Shown here: piece after piece, positions 27,667-39,360 of the stretch
Layout: each line of letters opens with the position of its first letter
How positions within the stretch are numbered: position 1 is the stretch's first letter
NCBI GenBank assembly: GCA_000934385.1
Contig: KN880518.1
Span: forward strand, 28,497-92,496
Length of the DNA stretch: 64,000 nt
From: Cylindrobasidium torrendii FP15055 ss-10
Taxonomy: Eukaryota > Basidiomycota > Agaricomycetes > Agaricales > Physalacriaceae
Direction: 5' to 3'
Program-made: the position numbers and the translations under genes
The notes under the pieces: generated by a model
Told to the model about the DNA's origin: nothing
Database searches by the model: none
What the model saw: only the letters and a program-made list of their open reading frames with translations

Positions 27667-27850
27667 GATGGGCGTACTAATCAGAAAGGCAATGTCTGAC
27701 AAATATCGTGATGGATTTGAATCGAAAGTTCGATTTGGTTTGTGAGCAAAAGTCGCCCGCACTGTGCACGCGCCGAAGTCCAATAATGAGTGAACGAATG
27801 CGTTGTCAAGATGCTAGCAAGATATATAAATCGTATATACAATAGGCTGT

Positions 27851-29055
27851 TTACAGTGTCGTCACCCAACCTGCGATAGCCTCCAGCGTTTGAGAGCGTT
27901 CAGGCTCCTGCCACTTGAACAACAGCACATCGTGAGATCCATCCACCGCCTCGTATACGACCAACTTCTCCGCCAAATCCTTCCTCATCTTCTTCGCCAA
28001 AGTGATGATTTGCTCGTACATCTTCTCCGCACCACCAACACTAATGAATGTTGGCGGGAACCCGGCAAACGATGTCGCCTCCAGTGAACGGAAGCGCGAT
28101 CCTGGGGAAATATATGCGTTCCAATCCCGCGACCCAAGTCCATTCCCACCCAAGTATGCGCGTGTGGCAGGAGCGAGCTCTTCCATGACTTCAGGGTTGT
28201 AGTCGGCATACAGCCTGAAAGAGGAGGTTGAGCGCGAAGCAGGGTCGCTGTCATGAGAGGCGCTGAGGTCGGTCCAAGGAGAAAGGAGTAGCAGAGCGCC
28301 AGGGATGGGAAGAACACTGCTTCGCACAAGGTAGCGCACAAGAGCGAGGGCCAAATTCCCACCTGCAGAGTCTCCTTCGATGATGATGGACTTTGCGGGG
28401 ATCTTGAGGTTGTGAACGAGGTAGTAGTAACCCGAAAGGGCATCGAACAGGGCGGCGGGGAAAGCATTCACTTTTCTGGGCGAAGAAGTGCGGTACTCCA
28501 GCGCGAAGACTGCTTTGACGGCAGGGGAAGAAGATGCAATGGCATTGCTTATTCCGACGTAAAGCCCACTTTTGTGCGCAGAGCCAGAGCTGTACCCTCC
28601 GCCGTGCAAGGAGTACACTACTTTCCCGCCCTCTGGAAGGTCACCGCTCAATGGGATGTGCCAGTACCCGGGGATATGTATGGGTTCGGCCTGTGCTCAA
28701 TGGGTCGGCTTTAGAGAACCATTGAGTGTCGTGTACGCACCTGGGTAGCGACTGCAAGCGCGCGCAGCTCTTCGTTGATGAAGTCGCGCGGGACAGCGGG
28801 CACCCAAACACCCCCAGCCTCAACGTCGACGTAGTGGTAGTTGGGCTCGGAGAAGATGGGTCCAACATGTTCAGTGACGCGTATGATGTGGCGAATGAGC
28901 TGGGTAAGAACCGTCCGCTTGATGGTCCATGACTTTCGCGGGCGGCCACCGAGAATGGCAAGGAAGGTCCAGAAGGGAATTCGAATGAAAGTAGTTGTCG
29001 CTGCTTGAAAGAGAAGATAGAGAGATTTCAGAGGTTCATAGCTGACGAGGGGCAT
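27851..29055 (-). CDS. Alpha/beta-hydrolase, hormone-sensitive-lipase-type esterase
   Basis: Two exons. The first (ATG 29055) encodes MPLVSYEPLKSLYLLFQAAT, probably a membrane-proximal segment, then FIRIPFWTFLAILGGRP. After an intron at about 28652-28745 come VYSLHGGGYSSGS, the HGGG oxyanion hole near residue 135, and IEGDSAGGNLALAL, the nucleophile Ser of the GDSAGG elbow near residue 212. The catalytic His is in DGSHDVLLF close to the C-terminus VTTL at 27851. The layout is that of steryl acetyl hydrolase or arylacetamide deacetylase relatives: a membrane-associated esterase of short acyl esters. The substrate cannot be read from sequence. Confidence 0.85.
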
Positions 29056-29755
29056 GGTTGTGGGGAGACAAGAAGGCCGTCGCGGTTCTTGCGGCTTGCC
29101 CCAATGTTATATATTCAAATGCCGTCAGCGACAGGGATGAGAAATTGGTTGATGGGGGTTGTCATTGAGATCTTGCACAGCAGTGCTGCAGAGGAAAAGT
29201 GAGTATATATCACTCAGAGCGTCCATCGACTGCCGTCGTGATATCAAAAAGCAATACGGTATGTTTGGCTCGCATTCTGAGGGTAACGGAACTTGTACTC
29301 GATCATTCACATTGAGTCTCGAGACGGTACTAAGTATGTACATCATCCCCTTTTGCAGGAATGGTATGGGGAAGATGGGCGGGGGAGCAGCGTCTTCTCA
29401 TGCTAAATCACTGACTAGTCCCGGTCAGTGTCCACTGGCACGGAGCCAGTGGGCGAGGTTGCCGAGCAACGTTAATGAGGAACTGCAAATGCGGTTTTAC
29501 TACCTAGTTCTGCGCTTACTGCGGTGGCCTGTAGGTCAATCTCCCATAGCCGATTTGTCATTTATTCTGGACATTTCCGAGCAGCTGTCACCCCGCAAAA
29601 TCTCAACCGGTCATCCCAAGTGCGCTACTTCACTCGACGAGCTCACCCTCAAATCATATAACTTGGAATACTGTACCTATTTACATGGTTCTGCTTACTT
29701 ATAGTCATACCCAAACGCTTCTTGTCAATCATTCACTGGGCTCCTCCTGGGCTCC
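29056..29755. other. Intergenic, no supported gene
   Basis: About 700 bp between the esterase promoter and the 3' end of the 7-TM gene. A 181-codon plus-strand frame (29159-29704) lacks an ATG at its start and resembles no family. Confidence 0.5.
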
Positions 29756-31320
29756 TCAAACATCCGAATACGCCCTGGAATGGCGCACATACTCCTCGTT
29801 CGTCAACGTGAGAAGGCTGTCCGTCTCTGGTCTCAGGCCGTCTCTGTCATCCTCGCGGGAAGAGTCCGAGGAGAACCTCGACCTCTCGAATGCGAGCGGT
29901 GGTATCACCATCTTGCTCTTCGCGGCATTCACGCTGTCAATCGTATTTCCTGACCAGGAGCGCGACCGCGACTCGGAGAGGCAAAGCGGCTGGAATTGGC
30001 CTTTGGAAGAGCCAACAATGGACCCGATGTTAAGAGACGGAGTCGTTTGCACATCGTTCGAGATGGAGAGCTGTTTGCTCACAATCAAGATGATGAGCGT
30101 GGGGTACAATCCCTAGGAATTTGGTTCAGCAATGAATGAACGAATATGCCTGATAGCGGCGCACCGATAGCTGCATCCCGAATAGGCCGACACAGGTCAT
30201 CACGATATTCCCTGCGATATTTCCAGTGGCAAGGGCCTTACCAACTTGTGGGAAAATAGAGACCTGCGTGGCCTAGGAGCAAAGATTTAATACACGGATC
30301 TCAGTGAAAGTGCATGGCGGTGCACACCCAGACTGTACTGTATAGAGTCCCCGACTCGATAAGGAGAAGCATGAGCTTCTCAGCCAGCGACTTTTTTTTC
30401 TTGCCGATAGTCGACTTGATGGCCTGGCGATGCTTCCTAAGATCGTAGTTGAGAACGATCTGAACAAGAGACTGTGAAATGCTCTGCTTACCAGGCTTTC
30501 ACAGCAATAATCACAGTCGTTATCACATTCGTGATTAACGAGGCCGCCCAAGTCGCCATAAGACTCCACTGGCAAAATTCGATTGGCATGAAGAGATCAG
30601 GATGCTTCTTGAGCTGGAATGCTGTGGGTGCCCAACAAAGAACCTCCGTCAATCCGAAGGCTGCGCCAAGTCAGCTCAAGGACCCTTGCCCGAAATACAC
30701 GCCACTAACTGAATGAGACGAATAGTGTGAACATGGGTATATAGACTAGAGCACGAGCTCTTGAGTCTTTCCAGATAGCCCATGCACGCCAGATCACGAC
30801 CGCATCGCCGATAATGATCTCAAGTTAAAGTCAATGGCAATGGCAGACTGAGTAAGAATGAGGTGTACGTTACTAGAAAACGCTAGCCGTATCGGAAACT
30901 GGAAAGCCTGGTCTTCTAAGGGCCCCAATTTGAGACGAGAATACGAGTCGAGCTCGGGATGGTCAAAGAAAATGTCCTTGTTCTTTGCTAGTGTTCTCGA
31001 TATGTTAGACGCCCAGATGAGCGTCGAAAACATGAAGAGAGAGACCGTCGCGCAGGCCATGAGTGTGTCAGACTTGATACTTGAGCTCGACGGTGCCCTA
31101 ATTTTCGAGCTGTGTACGGTTAGCTTGTTGACGACCGTGATAACAGAGAAACGGACGCTTGGATGCGAAGTGTGTAGAGAAATACACATAGATAGATCGT
31201 CCAGTAGATTGTCTCAACGACGGAGTTCACTGTCGAGGTCAAGAAGAGGCCGCCTATGGCAGGCTGCATTTTCAAGGGAATCGACGTGTCGAAGGAAGAG
31301 ACACTGCTGTTTAGTGCCAT
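29756..31320 (-). CDS. Basidiomycete seven-transmembrane protein of unknown function
   Basis: ATG at 31320: MALNSSVSSFDTSIPLKMQP. A first membrane span (ETIYWTIYLCVFLYTLRI) follows, then TLMACATVSLFMFSTLIW, then after an intron IIIGDAVVIWRAWAIWKDSR, the diagnostic GDAxVxWRAW block of a large Agaricomycete 7-TM family. Further exons give ATWAASLITNVITTVIIAVK and GLYPTLIILIVSKQ. The cytosolic tail is Ser/Arg-rich and ends HSRAYSDV. No function is established for the family; a receptor-like topology is often noted, but ligand and partner are unknown. Five or more introns were inferred, so the joined protein is approximate. Confidence 0.7.
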
Positions 31321-31763
31321 GAGTAGCTAAGATGGGAGGACAGGCGTCAGGGTTGAGCATGGCCTTATAGCATGATCTGGGATGTGGATACTCCGGCGCT
31401 AAGACCGCAAAGATGTGAGCGTGGACCTCGGATGAGTCGACTGTATTGTTGAAAATATACAGATGAGTAGATAGGGCGATTTAGAAGTTAGCCATAGAGA
31501 GCTTCTCCTATGCCCCATATAATGGTCATCAGGGAGCACCCAGGTTCGCGGGGAACAGAAACCCAGAGCCATCCGCGTGAACCCCTTGCTCTGCTAAGTG
31601 TACTAACACGCCGGGCAGTGGAAGACAAGGATATTTGCTGTATTTAACGTTCCAAGAATATAAGAGGCGCATCCAGGACATGAAGGTGCAACCGTGGAAT
31701 CGGGCGGAGTCGACGGTCACGGTGGTAGCCTGGAAGTTGGATCACTGCTCAGTGTCAAGTGAT

Positions 31764-32110
31764 GGCATCGATCGCTTTGGAACTCCGCTGATGGCACGCG
31801 TCTCGCTTGAATTCCTACTCCTACGGCCACACTCAGCTATAGTTTGCTTCACCCATCAAACATGTGCACGGATTCCAGGCATGACTCCGGAAACAAGCGC
31901 CAATGCAGACATCGGTGGCAGCCCCTGCCTCGCAAGCATGTCTTCGACCTTCCACCACCTTTCAAAGCCCTTTACCAAGGATGCCACAGAATGCAGTCTC
32001 CGATATATATAATGCTGAAAAGGACGACCGGGAGTATTCATTTGACAAGGGTGCTCACGACGCGTCGCTCACTGCCGCGAACTTCAATCACCCAAAGCCC
32101 CATTCTTCTG
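31764..32110 (+). pseudogene. Decayed duplicate of the MCM2 promoter and N-terminal coding region
   Basis: This segment aligns with 32640-33055, the promoter and first exon of MCM2. Shared blocks are ggcatcgatcg (31764 and 32640), a 28-nt block with one mismatch (31775-31802 and 32665-32692) containing ACGCGT, the start context caatgcag (ATG 31903 and 32824), and gaatgcagtc (31989 and 32952). Both encoded starts read MQ-(T/A)-S; downstream NAVSDIYNAEKDDREYSFD aligns with [19 protein letters not shown] in the same frame, the copy being 14 codons shorter. Similarity continues over the first MCM2 donor region. There is no helicase core downstream, so it is a 5' fragment that has drifted since a tandem duplication with an offset of about 880-960 bp. 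Confidence 0.7.
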
Positions 32111-32685
32111 CCGCATTTCACAGGATATGCAGCAATAGAATGTGCCCTTTCCTGACCATGGATTTGTTTCCAAGCTCGAGGAGCAGACTCACCTGTTCGC
32201 TTGAGGACAAGGCGCTCAAAGGTGCCCACGCATCTTGAGATTAGGCCGCGGTGCGCGCTGAGGTCTTCGGAGCCAATCGTTCATCGCAATGTTGAATGTT
32301 CAGTCTAATCAGCACCCGTGAGCTCTCGAAGTCCCTGCCTCGCCCTTTGATTAGAACTTATTACCCGCGAATATGTTTTCACTCTTCGCACTGGGTGAAA
32401 GCGCAGTTATCTGGATGATAGTGCAAGATGAGGCGATACTATGTTACTCAAGGACTGTAAATCATGGAGTTATCTCAATAATACAACTCCCTGGTTCGTT
32501 GTACTCCGCTGTTTGACATGTTCATGAAGAAAGTATCTTGTGCTCGCATGACATCAACAGAATGAAGCTTGAACGATGAACAAGAAGCTACCAGCAACGG
32601 GCAAAGCCTACAGTGACTTGTTGAGCAGTTGATTCCAGTGGCATCGATCGGTCGAGCAAACGCGCTTTGAAACTCCGCTGATGGC

Positions 32686-32691
32686 ACGCGT
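32686..32691. promoter_or_regulatory. MCB (ACGCGT) element upstream of MCM2
   Basis: A perfect palindromic ACGCGT lies 133 bp upstream of the MCM2 ATG. In ascomycete yeasts this MluI cell-cycle box is bound by the Swi6-Mbp1 family factor MBF and gives G1/S transcription of replication genes, MCM genes among them. The same hexamer is kept at 31796-31801 in the decayed upstream duplicate. Function here is inferred. Confidence 0.5.
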
Positions 32692-32823
32692 CGCGTCTCT
32701 TGCATCTTCCCATCTCTACCAAACTCGGCTATGGTGCGCAATATCCTCACAGACAATGAAACGATCTGAGAATAATTTCAGTCCGAATCACGCGGAAATA
32801 AGCGCCGAAGATCGCCGTCGCCA

Positions 32824-35800
32824 ATGCAGGCCTCGTCGCCTCCGGCGGCGGCGGCACCACCTGCGCGAGCGCGCCGACCTTCACAATCTAGTCTTCCGCC
32901 ATCCTCTCCCGAGCCCTTCACTGAGTCCGAGGGAGATATGAGCCAGGATGAGAATGCAGTCAAGGATGTATACGACGACGAAGAGGATGATGGGGAGGAT
33001 TTGTTCGACGACAAGGCGATAATGGAGTGCGCACAACGCGTTGTTCGCGTCGAATAACCACTGATTCTTGCTTCCAGTGACTACGCTGCCAACGAAACCC
33101 TCGACCAATACGACGCTGAAGGTCTCGACGAAGAGGAGCAGGAAGAAATGACCGCCGAACAAAGGCGCAAAGCTGAATATATAATGAACCGAAGAGACCG
33201 CCGAGAGAAGGGTGGAAAGAAGACATCACGCGGTGGCCGCAGCCGTGCCCCCGCATTCCTAGATGACGATGAAGGAGAGGAGGATATGGAGGGCGAAACT
33301 ATGGCGCGCATGAGAACCCGTACCCGTCATGTGTATGATGAACGTCGCGACGAGGATGACATGGATGGCGTCGAAGATGTACGTGCTGCGTGGATTTCAT
33401 GCAACTTGACATGCTCGTACTTATGTGTACAAAGGAACTTCCACTGGACCAACTTGGCGATATTAAAGCTCAGTCCATTGTCGAGTGGTTGGCCAATGAC
33501 CGCGTCCGGCGTTCTATTGGACACCATTTCCGCCAATTTCTCACTACCCATGTCGATGAACATGGCCAGTCGGTGTACGGTGAACGTATCCGCTCGCTTG
33601 GAGAAAGTGAGCTTTTTCTTTGACCTCCAATGTGATACTCACTAGTCCTAGTCAACTCCGAATCCATGGAAATTTCCTATACTCATCTCGCTGATTCCAA
33701 GCCATTGCTGGCATATTTCCTGACGAACGCACCCAGCGCGATGCTACCCATTCTGGATGAAGTTGCTCTGTCCGCTATCCTCGTCTACTTCAAATCATAT
33801 GAACGCATCCATTCAGAGATACACGTCCGCATTTCTGATCTTCCACTCAGCACATCCCTTCGTGAGCTCCGAAGGTCAAATCTAAACACTCTCGTTCGCG
33901 TATCTGGCGTCGTTACGCGTCGTAGTGGCGTATTTCCTCAGCTCAAATATGTCAAATTCGACTGCGGAAAATGTCAAGCCGTCCTAGGTCCATTCTACCA
34001 GGATGTCACGACAGAAGTCAAAGTCAGCTTCTGCGCCAATTGCGAGAGCAAGGGTCCATTCAGAGTCAACTCTGAACAGGTCAGATGCAAAGTAGGCGCT
34101 GTTAAATGATCACTAACAATGCAATAGACCGTATACCGGAATTATCAACGTATGACGCTGCAAGAGTCTCCTGGCAGCGTTCCCGCAGGTCGTCTTCCTC
34201 GCCACCGGGAACTTATTCTCCTTTGGGATCTCATCGACGCCGCTAAGCCTGGTGAAGAAATCGAGGTCACTGGGATCTATCGGAATAATTTCGACGCTTC
34301 TCTGAACTCTCGTAACGGCTTCCCCATTTTTTCTACGATCATCGAGGCGAACCATATCAACAAGAAAGAAGACATGTTTGCTGCCTTCCGACTGACTGAA
34401 GAAGATGAGCGAGAAATGCGCAAGCTGTCTAAGGACGAACGTATCCGGAAACGTATCGTGAAGAGCATTGCGCCTAGCATATACGGCCACGAAGACATCA
34501 AAACCGCCATTGCACTCAGTCTATTCGGCGGTGTCAGCAAGGACATCAACCATAAATTGCGCATTCGAGGCGATATCAATGTGCTCCTCCTCGGCGACCC
34601 CGGCACTGCCAAGTCACAATTCCTCAAGTATGTCGAGAAGACAGCGCATCGGAGCGTTTTTGCCACTGGTCAGGGTGCCAGTGCAGTTGGTCTAACGGCC
34701 AGTGTTCGCAAAGACCCTGTTACTCGCGAGTGGACGTTGGAAGGAGGTGCACTCGTTCTGGCGGACAAGGGTACCTGTCTCATCGACGAGTTCGACAAAA
34801 TGAACGACGCGGACAGAACCTCTATTCACGAAGCGATGGAACAACAGTCGATCTCCATTGCAAAGGCGGGTATTGTCACCACACTCCAGGCGCGATGTGC
34901 AGTTATTGCTGCAGCCAATCCCATTCGTGGGCGGTACAACCCGACAATACCGTTCCAGCAGAATGTCGAGCTTACTGAACCCATCTTGTCACGTTTCGAT
35001 GTCCTGTGTGTCGTGAAAGACACGGTCGACCCGGTTATGGATGAATTGCTAGCGAGGTTCGTTGTGGGTAGTCATCTTCGAAGTCATCCGACTTTCAACC
35101 ACGACACGGAGGAGATTAACGTAGGCACTGTAATCGACGAGGATGTACGTTTCCAATCATCCGTGTGCTGGCCGTTGTACTGATGGGCATCCCATAGATA
35201 TTGCCTCAGGACGTGCTTCGCAAGTACATCATGTATGCGCGCGAGAAAGTTCGACCCAAGCTGTATGATGTCGACCAGGAGAAGCTTTCCCGGCTTTTCG
35301 CAGATTTGCGGCGGGAGTCTCTGGCGACCGGCTCATTCCCCATTACCGTCCGTCATTTGGAGAGCATGATTCGGATGGCGGAGGCTAGTGCCAAGATGTC
35401 GCTGCGGGAGTACGTTCGGTCGGACGACATCGACATTGCTATCGAGGTAGCGGTGAACAGCTTCGTGAGCGCGCAGAAGATGAGCATCAAGAAGACATTA
35501 CAAAGGGTGGGTTACGTTTGTCGACCTTGCCTTGAGATGATCACTGAACGGTCTTGCAGGGATTCCGGAAGTACCTTACACAAGCGCGGGATCACGACGA
35601 GCTGTTGTCATTCCTTCTGGGACAATTGGTCAAGGACCGCGCGCGGATATACCAGCTTGCCCGACACGAACCTGCCTCTCAGGTCACGGTGAAAGTCGCA
35701 GACCTTGAAGAGCGCGCGAAGGAGCATGAGATTTATGACATTACGCCGTTCTTGCGTTCGAAGCTGTTCAAGACGAATGGGTACAAGGTCATTCAAGGTG

Positions 35801-35838
35801 ATGGTGGGAAGGACACAATCCAAAAGACCTTTGGATAG
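32824..35838 (+). CDS. MCM2: MCM2, subunit of the replicative MCM2-7 helicase
   Basis: ATG 32824. The N-terminal tail is acidic and Ser/Pro-rich, as expected for the MCM2 tail that binds histone H3-H4 and is phosphorylated by DDK. The first intron (about 33026-33077) restores [17 protein letters not shown]. The zinc finger CGKC...CANC lies at about 33963-34048. The AAA+ core has Walker [11 protein letters not shown] (about 34593), Walker [12 protein letters not shown] (about 34773) and the arginine-finger motif LSRFD (about 34985). Exons at 35201-35512 and 35560-35838 complete the C-terminal domain, ending IQKTFG with a stop at 35836-35838. Six or so introns of about 50 nt are visible. Length (about 890 residues) matches yeast and human MCM2. 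An MCB-like element lies upstream. Confidence 0.95.
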
Positions 35839-36611
35839 GTTGATTTTTGCTGGTCAGAGATAATTATCTGTATTGTTTGTTGTAGCTTCTGTTTGTACTG
35901 TACTTTTTATGCCTTGCTTGTGTTGCTGGATCGGTCTGCATACTTACGCGTGCTTCTTGGGAGGTATGCTGCGAGTCACTTCAGTGGCACTTGCCTTAGC
36001 CACCAGTGGCTGAGTATCTCCTTCTCCCGGTCGCATCGACTTGGCACACCCTCAATCAAACATCATTGAGAGGGAATTGTATCTTAATGCCAAAAGGTTG
36101 ATCATCTTCAAAGTCTGTGTACTATCAGTAATGTATTACTGATAGTGACGGCGGCCTCGAGTAGCTTTTAAGTAGAGGCGACCATCAGTCAAGTCAATTA
36201 GAGCAACGAACGTGCTTGGAGTCTTGGGGCTCATCGTGTACAAACCGTGCAAGGCCGTTCCGTTGCTAGCGCATTAGCCGAAAGTTTGCGCTCAGATTGA
36301 CCGGGAGCTTCAGAAGAGGCTTATACTCCATGATTACAGTAACATAGCCTCAGGCCAAGTCGACCGACGAATTTGCGTTCGCGTTGATTGTCGTGTCTGT
36401 CGAAGGAAGAGTCGACTTCCGGACTAGAATGATCCGGCCCTGACGGCACCTCTGCAAGACTGGAGAAGACTTGGCACTTTGCAGCTTGCCTTTTACCGTC
36501 ACGGCCGCTCTAAGCTCTCTTGAATGAACTCAATGGGTCCTAGACCGGCAACGCTTCATTAAAACCGAAGAGGCTGCGATATATAAGGCTCGGAGCCCGT
36601 CTGAGTGAGAG
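35839..36611. other. Intergenic, no gene seen
   Basis: About 770 bp between MCM2 and the DUF6533 gene. No supported coding frame. A short inverted sequence, tactatcagtaatgt / attactgatagtg, occurs at about 36119-36147 and could form a hairpin (loop attactgatagt pairing with actatcagtaat). Confidence 0.5.
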
Positions 36612-38233
36612 ATGAAAGGGCCCTACTCTCCCAGATCCAAGCCTGCAAGCCCAAGGGCCAGCATGCCGTCCAAAGTGTCTCCAGCGGCTGCGGCCGAGAG
36701 CGCGTACGTGGGTGTGTATCGTCCTTGAACATTTGCCGACCGTCTTGTTCAGGTTTATTCGCATGTGTGTGCAGTCATCGAGTGTTGGTACGCGCCTTGC
36801 GACGAATCTTCGGGCGGATGGCTGACACTCTGTCGGCAGCTCTCATCTGGTACGATTACTACCTGACCTTCCCTCGGGAGGTGCGGTATATCTGGTCGCA
36901 GCGTGTGAAGCTGTCGACGGTGTTCTACTTCCTCTGCCGCTACTCGATGATCGTCAACGTCCTCTACCTTTTCAAGCTGCTCAACATGTTAGGCACGCCG
37001 GTTCGTCTATTCTCCTTCCCCATTAACCCCCGACGTAGTCTGACCTGCATCATAATTCCAGTGAGTAGCGCTGCAGTTGGTGTATAGCCATCTCTGATAT
37101 AGGTCCACTGTAGGGCGGTCCAAGATAAATTGTTCATTGCCGTTGACCTGGCCAGTGTGCTCGCGCGCGCCTCGGTGATAGGTTTGCCACGACTTCCACC
37201 AGCCTGCAGTGGCTGACCTGCATTCACCAGCAATCTTCACCCTGCGGACATATGTGGTCTGGGGCCGGCACTGGCTGATTCTAGCAACATTGGGCCTGCT
37301 GGGTTGCATATGCGTCGTCGTCGACCTCGTCAGCGGGCTTCTCCAGCTTCCGACTTGCCTATCCTGACTATTACCTCAGCTAGATATGCGGGGAATCACT
37401 TATTCGAACCCAGAAATACCCCTTCTGTACGTTGGCATTTGACGAAGCTTACACCACGGGCTCCTGACCTTTTTCCTATAGCGGTAAGCCGCCCATGCAT
37501 GCAGCACGTTCAGCGCTGATATCGCCGGGTGAGTAGTTGCAAAGGTATTGTCGTACTTGATGGTCGCATTTGAGACGCTGGCGTCGACATTGACGATATG
37601 GCGCGCTGTCCAAGCGATCCGCGAGACAAAGCATTCCCAGTCGTTGGAAGACAATCTTATCTTTTTGATATTGAAGCAAGGTGACCATTTCTCCTCGTCA
37701 GTCTCAATCTGCGATGGATTCTGACTGGAATTCAGGTATATTGTACTTTTTGTACGTGTGTTCCTCTAGGATGGTCTCTCTGAGATACTCATCGAGTGCA
37801 GAGTTGTGGTATGCTTAACGACGGCAGCCGTCGTTGTGAATTATGTGAGTGTCTTTTGCATTGTGCAGGCTAATGCTTGGCGTCTAGCTCACGCTGCTGA
37901 CTCTAGATCAAAGAAGGCTTCTGGCAGAGGCTTCTCAGTGCCTTCGTTCTCCCGTACGAATCATCTTTCTCCTCTCAAGACTCGCTTGGCTTACCATGGG
38001 TCGTTAGAGTATCTGCGATTCTGGCGGCACGGTTCTTATTGCACTTACGCCACTGGGAAGCAAAACAACATAAACAAAGTGCGACGGCAAATTTGCCTGG
38101 ATCAGGGATAGAGTTCGGCGGGACTACAACACTGGCTTCGAATGGGCTTCATACATCGGTGTTCACACTGAATGATTTTGGAGACGATCCAGTGGCGGAG
38201 AGACGAAGGGAGACCTCCCAGTGGGAGGACTGA
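36612..38233 (+). CDS. DUF6533-domain multi-pass membrane protein
   Basis: The likely start is the ATG at 36612 (MKGPYSPRSKPASPRASMPS), with an alternative in-frame ATG at 36663. Splicing joins ESAY to SSSVALIWYDYYLTFPREVR; YDYYLTFPREVRYIW is the diagnostic DUF6533 block. It is followed by LSTVFYFLCRYSMIVNVLYL and, after introns, TLRTYVVWGRHWLILATLG, the second conserved helix of the family. The C-terminal tail is hydrophilic and ends ERRRETSQWED at TGA 38231-38233. DUF6533 proteins are numerous in Agaricomycetes and have no assigned role. The central exons between 37300 and 38040 were only partly resolved. Confidence 0.75.
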
Positions 38234-39360
38234 GGACACAGCGTTACGGCTCGATATAATTCCTGTAAAGTATAATAGATCTTGTGTGTATCATTAGTTT
38301 GGGACGAACTCAGAACCGGGATTGAGAAGCCTTCACGGCTCTTTGAGGGAGACGATGCTGCCTTTTGAGCATAGCAGGTGTTTGTATCCTCGCCATGCGG
38401 TTTCCTGTTTTCCCATGGATCGCAAAAGTGAGAGCATGTGCGAGCCGTTGAGGACGGATGGCGCTCGATGTGGAAAGAAGGCTGAGCGGGCTGAGTGCTA
38501 CATTGCAGAAGCATGGATGCATCCGCCGGTGGAGACGCCACAGATGACTTAGGTGTGAATGGGCCTTGTGGTGGGGGTGTTGGAAATACCTGTGCACCGT
38601 GGTCAACAAATGTAGATTCAAATGCAAAATGAACCTGCCGTCAATGTCGTACCGGTATGCCTTATATCGGATTCGTGATTCCAGCAAGTGTCCGTTTGTC
38701 GATTGCAATTTCGGCTCATGCGTATACTAGCCTCGTCAAATAATTGATCATGGCAGGCTGCAGTCTGAGCGTTGCGTAGGGTTACCCAGGATCCTAAGAT
38801 GACATAGCAATTTGTTCCTCACGCTGTTTTTCTATACAAGCCTCCATTATTTAGCTCTCGGCGCTGCACTAGAACTCTCCTGGAGCTCATAACGGAGATC
38901 GTGGCGGATGTGTGTTCGAGCATATCATCAGCACAATGGAACATCGAATTACTTGCCAAATGGAGTTACCAAAAATGCCAATAACAAAGACAGAAGAACT
39001 CTTGCCCCAGTATTTGCGGCTCACCGAATCTATCCAAGTATATGCTTCGAAAACCATCATACACATTTCTAGCAAATAACGATACAATCGAGATTCAACT
39101 GCCGCATACCTGAAAGCCAATAGTAAGATTTGAACAAGTCAAAGAGGTTCAGAGTAAGAGCATCCTTTCTTGGATACCTATTAGTGCAAAGCAAATGGTT
39201 TCACACCAGCCAACCACTAAGTAGAGACTGCAAGCATTTTTGTGGCGGCTATACCCCGGGTTCGGGGTAGATTAGATGGAACTTGACGCGCAATCGTGCC
39301 GATCCGCGATCACTTCAATTTGCCAGGCTGACCAACTTAAACTGCAACCACCACACTACA
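38234..39360. other. Intergenic, no supported gene
   Basis: About 1.1 kb. A 77-codon minus-strand frame (39120-38887) contains a hydrophobic run SSVFVIGIFGNSIWQVIR and could be a worn membrane-protein remnant, but nothing else supports it. The rest holds only short frames. Confidence 0.4.

Noticed and set aside
29159..29704. 181-codon plus-strand frame
   Set aside because: No ATG at its start, no recognisable motif, and it lies in the gap between two minus-strand genes.
31635..32012. 125-codon plus-strand frame overlapping the MCM2 duplicate
   Set aside because: It is in a different frame from the MCM2-like start and has no family features.
38310..38708. 132-codon minus-strand frame
   Set aside because: Begins with TTG, composition is irregular and there are no domain features or splice support.
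38887..39120. Hydrophobic minus-strand frame as a membrane protein gene
   Set aside because: Only one credible span and no neighbouring exons; at best a remnant.
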